Shown here: one piece after another, positions 34,606 through 45,400 of the stretch
Numbering within the stretch: the first letter of the stretch is position 1
Layout of the letters: each line of letters opens with the position of its first letter
DNA from: Lumbricus terrestris
Lineage: Eukaryota; Annelida; Clitellata; Crassiclitellata; Lumbricidae
DNA length: 64,000 nt
Reading direction: 5' to 3'
Assembly: GCA_949752735.1 (NCBI GenBank)
Contig: OX457053.1
Coordinates: 3,961,166-4,025,165 of the forward strand
Program-made: the position numbers and the translations under genes
Notes under the pieces: model-generated
What the model was told of the DNA's origin: nothing
What the model saw: the letters and a program-made list of their open reading frames with translations, nothing else
Databases searched by the model: none

Positions 34606-35305
34606 AGTGGGTAAACACGCACACTGGATGCCCGTACTCCAAACAATATATGGTTGACAACGAATGCAATAAATTAGAGCGCGGTGACCTATCGACGACA
34701 TCGCAACATGCATCCCAGCATGAAAAGCGCTCAGTAAGTAAGTAACCGGCTCATTGCCTGCATCCAAGATAAGTAAGTAATCGAATTAAAGGGCGATATA
34801 TGGTTATATATTCAGTACATTAGGTCTACAGTTTGAGAGTAAATAAAATAGCGCTTTGCGAAAGAAGCTATAATTTAGTTGATGTTCCGCCTGGCTTATA
34901 GCTTATGAAGCTATCAGCTGGGCACGAACATTTTCGCTATTATTTTGAACACTTAGGTAGAGGCGTATTTCTATTAATTCGGTAGCTTTATCGTAGTTTT
35001 ACCGAGGCTTTATCGTAGCCTTATCGTAGCTTTATAGTTACAACATATTATACATCACGATGTGTGGCTCCAATTTGATTTATTGCTAGATCACATTAAA
35101 CGTTTCTTATTCACATCGCTTTAATTTTTACTGTTGCTACTTGCGTAGATTACTTACTTACTGAGCGCTTTGCATGCTGGGATACATGTTGCGATGCCGT
35201 CGACAGATGTCGTCGAAAGGTCGCCGCGCTCTAATATATTGCATTCGTTGGCAACCATATTGTTTGGAGTACGGGCATCCAGTGTGCGTGTTTACCATTT
35301 AGTGT
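34606..35305. repeat. Inverted repeat pair, about 145-bp arms
   Basis: 34606-34745 and about 35152-35303 are reverse complements with few changes: 'acttacttactgagcgcttt-catgctggga-acatgttgcgatg-cgtcga' and 'cgcgctctaat-tattgcattcgttg-caaccatat-ttgtttggagtacgggcatccagtgtgcgtgttta'. The 400-bp centre has 'gctttatcgtag' repeats. Confidence 0.85.
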
Positions 35306-35544
35306 AAACGGTATGGATGATTTTGTTCCGCTAAATTTGTGACTCGCACATAGGCACCTCGGTAAACATAGCAACACGAAAACCATTCCATTCCGTATAC
35401 ACGATTTCGTTTCCGTGCTTTTCCGGGATACATAGAAACCTTTATTTATTGCATCTTTTAAAAGTTCAAATAAATCAAAATAATTGAAATTTTGCGCGTT
35501 CTGACTTGACCAACATAAAAGTTAAATTCCAAGCTCCCTTCTAA

Positions 35545-35900
35545 GTTATAGGCCTGAAACACCAAAGTCGGAGAGGAAGCAGTGTGTTTACCTGTATAGA
35601 AAATAGCCCTGAAACAGGCCAAATACATGTCATTTTCTTCATATCCATACACATAAGGCCTCCCCCACCCACTTCCACCTGTGTGTTTGTCTTAATTACC
35701 CTCTGTCTATGTCTCTGTGTCTGTTATAGACCCGAAACACCAAAGTCGGAAAATAAGTAATATGTTTACCTGTATAGAAAATCGCCCTTGCGCAGGCCAT
35801 ATGCATGTCGTTTTCTTCATATCCATACACATAAGGCCTCCCCCACCCACTTCCACCTGTGTGTTTGTCTTAATTACTCTCTGTCTATGTCTCTGTTATA
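35545..35900 (-). repeat. Two ~178-bp tandem units, inverted relative to 39483-39998
   Basis: Units contain 'caccaaagtcgg', 'tttacctgtatagaaaat', 'ttcttcatatccatacacataaggcctcccccacccacttccacctgtg' and 'ttaattac-ctctgtctatgtctctg'. Three reverse-complement units lie 3.6 kb away. Confidence 0.85.
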
Positions 35901-36029
35901 GTCTCTCCTTCTCTTCCTCCCTCTAAGTCAAATTTGTATTTAATACAATAAATTTTACTCTTTAAATCAAAGCTGCATTTATATAACGCGTTTTTTCAAT
36001 TAATTACAGAAATAGACTATTCGCACAGG

Positions 36030-36795
36030 TAGCGGGGTTTGTGCAAAAGTGTTAATGTCCTAGGCTTAAATCGTAAGAATTTGTCTTGTGTTTTTTGTCC
36101 AGGAGGGATTTATCCAGGGGGATTGGGGCGCGAACATTTACCCCTGGACAAAAAATCCCCGGACAAAACCCCCGGACAATTTCCCCCAGGGTTGGACAAA
36201 AAACCCTGTTAGAACATATTGCCTATAAGTGGTTGTACTATAAAATGCCGGCCCTAAGTACGTAAGTTAAATTGATAAGAAGTATTCTCGCTAAATAGAA
36301 ACTGGATTGATGCAAAATAAATTTTACTTAAATGGAAGCTGGATTGATGAAAATGTTCTGGCTGAAATTGGAGCTGGATTGATTAAAATGTTTTTGCTTA
36401 AATTGGAGCCGGATTGATGAAAATATTATTGCCTAAATTGGAACTGGATGCTGTATTGATGACAAGGATTCATGCTGTCCTAATTTACACCAACAGGTAT
36501 TAGCTTCATATCGAAGTGAGTGAACGACACTAACAAGCTATAAGTTCACGCCTGAATGACAGTGACAAATGTTTACCCGTATGACACTAACTAGTTGACA
36601 CAGCACCGCGAACTGAATAATTAACCTAAGTTTGAGCAAAATACATACAGAAATAGGCTATTTGCGCAGCAAGGGGGGGATTGTTCGGGGGATTAATGTC
36701 CTAGGCTAAATTAGAAGGGGAATTGTCCGGGGATTATTGTCCGGGGGGTTATTGTCCAGGGGTGTTTTTGTCCAGGGGGGAAATGTCCTACACTC
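36030..36795. repeat. GTCCGGGGG repeats and a 50-bp minisatellite
   Basis: 'ttaatgtcctaggct-aaat' with G-rich 'attgtccgggggattattgtcc' runs appears at 36045-36210 and again at 36665-36790, with a short relative at 54486-54575. Between them (36290-36445) about five copies of 'taaattggagctggattgatgaaaatattttgcc'. Confidence 0.7.
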
Positions 36796-37560
36796 GGGAT
36801 ACCCAGCGTTGCCCGGGAAATTTAGGATTTGACCCGTTCCCGGCCACAGCCCCGCCCCACAACACCCCACCACACTCCGACCTCCACCAGTAAGCCGCCG
36901 ATGAAATTCACCACCCTCCACCCCGCCCCTACACACCCCTTCACTCCACCCCCCCACCCTACCCCACCTGACTCCGACCTCCACCGGTACGCGATCCGTG
37001 AAATTTGGGTTTTCGGAAATATCACCCCCACCCCACCTCCATCGGTACGCCACCCGTGAAATTTTGGTTTTCGGGAAAATTTTCTTCCCCACCGCTACCC
37101 AGTCCCCACCCATGCCCCACGCGACCCCTTCGGGCCAAGGTGTGTGGTGGGTGGAGGCGAGGTGGCCCATGTAAAAATCTGTCTAACTGTGAAACTGTGG
37201 CAAGAGAACGGAAATTTATAGCGAAAAATTGGGTTTTCGCCCCCACCCTGGCCCCCATGGGGTGGTAGATATTCGCCATCCCCTCCACTGGGTAGTTCTG
37301 ATGGCCCTTTGTCTCGGTACACAGTTTCAGATGAATTGCTGAGTTTTAGCCAAAAAGATTTGGGGTTTCGCCCCCCACCCTGGCCCTATGGTGGTAGAGA
37401 ATCGCCAACCCCTCGTTGGGGTGTCTCCTGCCGAGACCTACACAGTAGTGAAGGTTTGGAGTGAAAAGCTCAAAAACTGTGGGAATGCATCCTGGTCAAA
37501 CAGACAAATTAAACCTTTTCCATTTGTGTACAGTTTTATCGCTTGGCATATCTATATAAA
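36795..37560 (-). mobile_element. Helitron-like element, minus orientation (tentative)
   Basis: Its inner sequence is the reverse complement of 37951-38613: 'ataccca-gcgttgcccgggaaattta' at 36800 and 'gtgaaggtttggag-gaaaagctcaaaaactgtgg' at 37455. The CCCGGGCAACGC-type hairpin end resembles Helitron 3' ends. No Rep/helicase is present. Confidence 0.5.
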
Positions 37561-37950
37561 TAAAGAGAAGATTCTGTCTGTCTTAATATACAACTTTAGC
37601 TTATAAAAGTCTTATAAGGCGTGGAATATAAACAAGTCTTATGTGCATTAATTATATTTTAATAGTAATAGTGTAATTACACAAGCAAATAGTATACTAT
37701 TTACGAATATTTATATGAGTGAGTGAGTGAGATATTTGCACAGGCCTATGCCAAAGCACTAGTTTTCCATAATGTAAAATGATTTATTACATTGGAAAGT
37801 TACAATTGAATAAGTAACAATATACTAAAAATATTAGCAAATATATTAAATCTATCATTGATAAATGAAATGGAAAGAAATATACTGCTATAGCATTATT
37901 ACAATGCAAATGGCAAAATAGATATTGAAGTGTTTAAACGAATGTTATCT

Positions 37951-38613
37951 ATATAAAAAAAGAGAAGATTCCATCTGTTTGACCGGAATGCATTTCCACA
38001 GTTTTTGAGCTTTTCGCTCCAAACCTTCACTACTGTGTCCGTCTCGGCATCCGACGCGTAGAGGAGGGGTTTGCGTATGTCTGCCACCATGGGGGCCAGG
38101 GTGGGGGCCAAAAACCCTCATTTTCCCTGTTGGACCTTGCCCTTTTGAGCTTATCACTGCACTTTATTTGTTGGTCCCATACGCAATTCATACGCAATTA
38201 CGCATAAAAGCAGGGCTTGACACCGTTTTAGAGGTGTTTAAGGAAGGCAATTTTGCCAATCCGGATTCGGGTCCCATACTTATAAAAGCAGCGCTTGACA
38301 CCGTTTTAGAGGTGTTTAAGGCCACGGGGACAGGTGGGGGTGGGGTGGAATGGGGATCGAGGGGTGGTGGGTGGAGGGGGTGGAATGGGGGTGGTGGGGT
38401 GGGTGTTGGGATGGGGTGGGGCGGGTGGGGTAGAGAGGTGGGGTGGAGGGGGGTCGGGGGGTGGGATGGGGGTGAAAATTTTCCTCAAACCTCAATTTAT
38501 CGGGTGGCGTACCGGTAGAGGTCAGAGTTTGGTGGGGTGTTGTGTGGTGGGGTTGTGGCCGTAGCGGGTCGAATCCTAAATTTCCCGGGCAACGCTGGGT
38601 ACCCCAGCTAGTT
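37951..38613 (+). mobile_element. Helitron-like non-autonomous element, plus orientation
   Basis: Starts TCTATATAAAAAAAGAGAAG and ends in a stem-loop GCTGGGTACCCCAGC followed by TAGT. A 5' TC and a hairpin just before a CTAG-type 3' end fit Helitron structure. The interior has two ~65-bp repeats ('gcttgacaccgttttagaggtgttta') and a G-rich tract at 38330-38470. No protein coding. Confidence 0.6.
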
Positions 38614-39319
38614 ACTATTAAAGAAGAAAGCACTCACTTTACTAGTCTGCTGCATGTGAAGAAATCGAAAATGTGTTCACTCAACGTCAGTAAGACAGTC
38701 ACTTGCAAAATAATTTTACAAATTCTTGTTACATGTTTAACGACACTGCCATATCAAAGATGATTAGTGTCGCCCTCCTCCTTTATACAGGCTTGGGACT
38801 GGCACTGGCAGAGAACAAACAGTGGGGGAGTTGATTTTACGAATTGCTGTTGGATGTCTTTTATACATTTGCTTACATTTCAAATGCCAGTAGAGTAATT
38901 ATTTCAAAGTTCAAATTACTTAAGCTTTGTTGGCATAAGTGATTTGGTTTAAGATCCATAGAAGCAAATACTGACATATGCAAATGAACATTGAATTATT
39001 TGATATTGAAGGCAATTTTGTAAGTGCTTAAATTATATATTACTTTGCATAATTTCTATGGGTAATATTTGTCATTGTTATAAGGCTTGACATGTATTGT
39101 TATTGAAGAATTCTTTGACAGATATTGCTTTCCAAAGGCACAGCTGTAAAGTGACAGCTTGCAATGTATAAAGTGACAGCTTGCAATGTATAAGGGAAAA
39201 GATACTGGTCATAACAAGGACTAATTAAACACATCCATTAGATATGAAATTAAATAAAAATCATTAAAGAGGGATTTCAAATAAGATATGCGAAAATGAT
39301 GTGACACAAATTAAGGCAG

Positions 39320-39483
39320 GTAGAGATAGGCAAGAGAGAGAGAGAGAGGGGGAGGGAGAAGGGAGAGAGAAGCGAGAGAGAAGCGAAGAGAGGGGAGGGA
39401 GGGAGAAGGGAGAGAGAAGCGAAGAGAGGAGAGGAGAGAAGAGAAGAGAGAGAGAAATAGGCATAGAGACAGAGACATAGACA
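39320..39483. repeat. (GA)n-rich microsatellite
   Basis: Purine-rich GAGAGA/AGGGAG repeat leading into the 178-bp units. Confidence 0.92.
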
Positions 39484-39998
39484 GACAGAGACATAGACAG
39501 AGGGTAATTAAGACAAACACACAGGTGGAAGTGGGTGGGGGAGGCCTTAGGTATATGGATATGAAGACACCGGCCTGTATTTGGCCTGTTTCAGCGCTAT
39601 TTTCTATACAGGTAAACATATTACTTCCTTTCCGACTTTGGTGTTTCGGGCCTATAACAGAGACAGAGACATAGACAGAGAGCAATTAAGAAAACACACA
39701 GGTGGAAGTGGGTGGGGGAGGCTTTAGGTATATAGATATGAAGACAAAGGCCTGTATTTGGCCTGTGCTTGGGCTATTTTATATACAGGTAAACATACAT
39801 GTATTACTTATTTTCCGACTTTGGTGTTTCAGGCCTATGACAGACATAGGCAGAGAGTAATTAAGACAAACGCACAGGTGGAAGTGTGTGGTGTAGGCCT
39901 TAGGTACCTGGATATTAAGACAATGGCATGTATGTGGCCTGTTTTAGGATTATTTGCAGATAGGCATTGTATTTCCATTCCGACTTTGGTGTTTTGAG
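39483..39998 (+). repeat. Three ~178-bp tandem units, inverted relative to 35545-35900
   Basis: Each unit has 'taattaagacaaacacacaggtggaagtgggtgggggaggcctta', 'ggcctgtatttggcctg' and 'ttccgactttggtgtttc-ggcctat'. The third unit is the most diverged. Confidence 0.85.
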
Positions 39999-41450
39999 CT
40001 ACGAGTTGATCCGTATGTAGAAGATTTAGTTTAAATTTGATTCAAACGTCGGGCTAAACATTAAAATAGATCTTTTCGTGATGTTAGTAGTGCTGGGGAG
40101 TGATGTGTATAGATTAAATTTACATTGCATTGTAAATAAAATAAGAAATAGCCATTATTTATTCGTGTTTTCGGGTTTCTCTTTCCCAGTTTACCGAGGT
40201 CACGTAGGCTACTGCGTGGAATATTCCCTCCTGAAATCATACTGCATTATGCACTCAGGCCACATGACTTTGATTTGCAAACTAAAGACAAAAAGGAATT
40301 TCATCCAAAGGGTTTTAATCAAGAACATGTACTAGTTATCTATGCTTTGTTGGAGCATTTGTAATAATGCCAGTTGTGTCACAAACAAGTTCTTTTTCTT
40401 CATGTTCTGTGTTGCGTAACTGTTGCTGCATTATTGGGTAAAAGAAAATTAAATTACGTCCTTTCTTTATTCGTGCTGGTGAGATGCAGGGCTACTTTGC
40501 GGTTAGGAGCCCTTCATCATATTTACCTAGATTAAACGAAGTTGTTTGGATGTAGTTGCTAATTTGTTGGGCCACCAAGCATTGTCCACTGTCCAGTGGC
40601 AACGGTTTAAGTGAGGACCTTTGGATATCAGGGTCAAAGAGCAGGATATAACTTGGACCTCCTTTAAGTGCCGCTTGGGACTTAGGGTTTTGAATGTTTA
40701 CAGTATGAATGTTTACAGTGGCAATCCTACTTCAGTCAGATATCATGTAGTACAACGTAGCAGATGCCCACAATTTACTGTAAAAAATAGCTTAAATAAT
40801 AATGCGTAATTTTCTTTGCCCTTGAACGTTGATTCATACAGGTGATTTTGTTCAACAAGTTTTCCACCATTTAAGTGAATGAAACTTGTTTGGTGGAATT
40901 TTGAAATATGGCTTGATAATCCTCTAAATTACCCGGCGGATCTGCAGCGTATTTACTATTGAATTTAATGAACTTCTTTGTCTTTCTTTGCCCCTTTTCC
41001 ACAAGCGTTTGAAAACCATTCTCTTTGATTGTGGTTTGGTGTCAGGTCGGGAGCGCCTCTGACGAGTTCTCTTGAAGTGGTGCTATATAAATGTACGATT
41101 ACAATTACAATATTGAATAGCCTGAAATTTCACTGTAATTAGCATTAATTATTCTAGGTAATGTAAACAGTGTTTGATGAGCAACATGTTCATTTTGCAA
41201 ATGCATGCAATCACCAATAAATTAGAGATTAAATGAAAATCGTTATTGAAATCGTGGTGAAACTAGAAGAAGAAGAAGGAGAAGAGCACTTTTCTTAGGC
41301 TAGCCGTTATTATGAAGTATCAGCGACTTCATTTTCTCAATCTTGGCATTCAACGACAGGCTGCCATTCCTCTCCCTTGTCATCTCATCCTTCCAATAAC
41401 AGTGTACAGTCGGTGCACTCTTTATAGCTGAGTTGGGTAGATGGCGTAGA
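39999..41450. other. No gene recognised
   Basis: Mostly unique-looking AT-rich sequence, probably upstream or intron of ACBP. It contains a SINE tail at 41047-41110 ('gggagcgcctctgacgag...gtgctatataaatg') and nothing coding. Confidence 0.5.
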
Positions 41451-41454
41451 CAGA

Positions 41455-41555
41455 GAGGAAGAAATCTTGAAAAAATTCTGCCATGGTATGGATTTGAACC
41501 ACAAACCTCTTGATTGATGTCACAGCGTGCTAACCATTACACTACGAGGCTTGAT
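41455..41555 (-). repeat. tRNA-like sequence followed by a (GA)n/(GACA)n tract
   Basis: Minus strand 'gcctcgtagtgtaatggttagcacgc' (A box) and 'gtggttcaaatcc' (B box) are spaced as in a tRNA, but the acceptor stem does not close. Probably a SINE head or tRNA pseudogene. The microsatellite lies at 41575-41715. Confidence 0.5.
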
Positions 41556-42496
41556 GTAATTAATTTACAGTAATGAGGCAGAGATAGAGAAAGAGAGAGA
41601 GACAGAGAGAGACAGACAGACGGAGACAGAGAGAGAGAGACAGACAGACGGAGACAGAGAGAGAGAGACAGAGAGAGCAAGCGAGCGAGCGAGCGAGCAG
41701 AGACACAGACAGACAAATGAAACAGATATTTATAATTAAATTTTACAATTAACTCAAAGTTTTTAGCCATGTGTTTCTTCATTTAATTGTGAATAAATGA
41801 AAGGTAGAAATTATTGTAATTTCCCAAGCTTGCTGTGACAGATGGCATTTTATGCAAACAATGCATTGAAGGAATGCAAGGATTTATTAAAAGAAAACGT
41901 AGACTGAATTTCTTTAAATTGGTTTTGGCTGGCGACAGATTTTGTACAATGTTGATGTGGCGACATTGTTAATCAGAAGTTATTGAATTGAAAAGTATTT
42001 ATATTCATGAGAAGAAATTTGTGACATATTGGAACATTCAGTGCGCTTGAACCACTTTGATTCCCTCTCTTTGGCAATAAACAGGTCTTGCTGGATGTCT
42101 GCATAAATTTTCTTAATGGCTTCTTAGAATATTCTTGACCAAGTTATATGAATAAAGTCTCGGTTACTCAAGTCATAGATTTCTTTCATTTCCGTTATTC
42201 ATTCAAATCAATGGTTTTGATCCCAGTAATGCAAGGTGACAAACAATAACAAACAGCATATGATCATAGAAAAAAAAGCACACTGAAACTAAAGAATATT
42301 AAAGATTAAACGGGAACAATAGACTTCTCAGAAGGGACAAGTCCCACTATAGATACGTTTACCCAAGTAATTAATTTCCATTTATTCCATTTACATTATT
42401 TATTCCATTTACCCAAGTTATTAATTAATTTTCTATTTATAGTCCTGTTATCGTGAAGTCAGTATTTATATTGATGTGATGTTTCTGTGAGAACAG

Positions 42497-45400
42497 GATT
42501 TCAAAACGGCTGCTGACGATGTTAGGAAGCTGAAATCGAAGCCAACGGATGCGGAAATGCTCGAGCTGTACGGTCTGTTCAAGCAGGCCTCAGTCGGAGA
42601 CATCAACACAGGTATGCCTACCTGCTGATAGGTATTCTCTCGTTAGGCCAAAAAAAATAATGTTGTGTTTCCGGTAACCCGACCGACCCTCTTTTATTGC
42701 CGCGACTCAAATAATTTTGTAAAAAAATTTTATTTAAAAAAAATTTTACTTAACAAAATTTTTTTATGAAATTTTTTTTAACATTTTTTTTTTCTCCAAA
42801 ATTTGTTTTGACATAATACGGTGACATTGCCTTCCGTATAGAGTTGGATCATAGGCAAAAAATGTTGTGTTCCCGGTAACCCAACCGACTCACTTTTATT
42901 GCAGCGACTCGGAAAATATTGCGTACATTTTTAAAATTTACTTTGGCATTGCCTTAGAGTTTCACGCCTGCCTAACTACTTCCTGGTTGCCAGTCTTGAG
43001 AAACCTGTAGCCTTATCATTCTCACTTGAGCCACCTCTAACGGTGACTAGGGAAAATAAATCTAGCAACCTCTAGGTGTAACTAGTCACTGGCTCGATCA
43101 GTCTGGAACGACCCCTAGCAGTGATGTTCTGTTCGCACTCATCTTCCCCTTCCCTTCCCACTTTATCTTACCAGAAAGGATGTCAACAAAATGAAATTAA
43201 TAGAATTGTTTTCTAGAGCAATTTTAGGTACAGGGAAATAGGCAGTTTATACTTGCTTAGAACACGTACTTTGTTGCAGCATGTACCTATATGCAAAAAA
43301 GAGTATTTCGGTATAATTTTTCGTATAGTCACTGTATAAAAATATTTTACCAAAATAAAAATATTTTTCGACCTACCTACCCAATTTTTTTTAGCTCTGT
43401 TACCGGAAACACAGCATTATTTTTTTTGGCCTTAGCATTACCTGTATATATGCCATGCCCACAGGTGTAACGTTCAGGTATTGGTACTAACAAATCTCAG
43501 AAAAATTTGATGTGATTACTACCTGCATATTATGTTGTTTACCAAATAAAAGATATTAAGCCAGGTATAATTTCCATCTTATAGCTGTCCTATTATGACT
43601 GCTAACACTGGGATTTGCTTGCTGGAGTAATTGTTACCCTGCTTGTTGAGGTGATCCAGGTTATTCATTTTGCATGCACTTAGCAATTGAGCCTCACACT
43701 TTTTGAGGTTTTTTCTTTTTAAAATTTCATGTTCTGGGATGGATTCCCTATTGATCTATTGTACCACCTACTGATTCTGCATACTCTTTTATAAACAATC
43801 TGTTCTCCACTGGGGTTTAGCTGGGAGCACCTCTGAGTAAGTATCTTGGAGAGGCGCTATATAAAGGCTGTTAACCCGTTCCCGCCGGATCGGGTCGCAG
43901 GTGACCCGATATGGTAGGCATTGAAACAGACTATAAAATACATAGAGTTACTACATGACCTGCCTAAAAATAGTATCAGTGTTGTTTACGGATAAATTAC
44001 GGACATTTCGATACCAAATATGTTGATAAAAAATTAATAATTTACGAGTTACTAAGGTTTTAAAATGACTAAATTTATTCCGTACGCTGAGGTTTTGAGA
44101 CGGGTTTTGGCGGATAGCGACGATGCGTTTTCGTCGTCAGATGAGGAAGTAATCGGCGACGTAGGGATAGATGGTCAACAGCACGTTTGGAATCGACCGG
44201 GTGTACGTTGTGCTTCGAATGTGATGGTGCAGCCTTGTCTGCTTGATTCAGCATTGCTGAATGATGATGAAGTTGGAGAGGTAAGCGATACAGATTATGT
44301 TTATTTCGGTTTAGTGGTGCGTAAATTTCTTCATAGTTATGTTGCATGGTGCTGTAATTATGTTGTTGAATATTGCTATTTTTATGACTGAAAGTACAAT
44401 GATGGCAGGGGCCTACTAATATTACATTTGAACAAAATTTCATAATGAAAATTACGTGACACAATATAGATTTTGTCCAGTGATCTGCTTATTGGCGAAA
44501 TATACTCCTTTTTTACCATGTATCAAATCTTATTCAAATTTATTATTTGTCCATTTTCAGACAGCACATGTTGCGGACAACCATGCAGAGGACATTGAAA
44601 GAAGAAGAAGAGGTGGTCGGGGTGCAGAGGACATTGGAAGAAGACGAGGAGGCGTTCGAGGTCGTTTTCGAGGACGTGGCAGAGGACGTGGTCGAGGACA
44701 TGAGCTTCCAGTTGTGAACCAGTCAACATCTGCTCCTGATGACGGACATGTGCTTCCAGTGGTGTCCCAGTCAACATCTGCTTCTGATGATCACTGGAAC
44801 TGGCAGAAGGTATGCAGCAGAAAAGATATTCCCTTTACAGGGATGCCAGGTCCGTCTGACGCAGCACGTCTCTGTGTTACAGCTTCTGATTTTTTTGGAC
44901 TTTTTTTTACTGATGCTGTTTATGACATGCTTGTCCATGAAACCAATGATTATGCTACGAAGTCTAGGCAGGAGACCCCATCCAGCATGCCATGGGTCCC
45001 TGTGACAAATCAGGAAATAAGGGCTTTTTTTGGACTCCAAATTGCTATGGGTGTTGCTGACCTACCTGAAATTCATGACTATTGGTCTACCGAACCGGCA
45101 CTTGAAATTCCATGGTACAAATCGGTGATGCCACGTGACCGGTTTACGCAAATTACTCGATATCTACATTGTTCAGGTAATTGGTCAGCTAAAGCCCGGA
45201 CTGATCCTGCATACGATAAACTGCACAAAGTGCGCCCTATCCTGACTGCAGTGCTCGAGAGTTGTTTGGCTCACAACATTCCCAGCGAGCACATTGCAGT
45301 GGACGAGCAAATGATAGGCACTCGATGCAGGGTCAGTTTCATCCAGTATATGCCAAACAAACCCCAGAGATTTGGCATAAAGCTGTGGGCTTTAGCGGAT

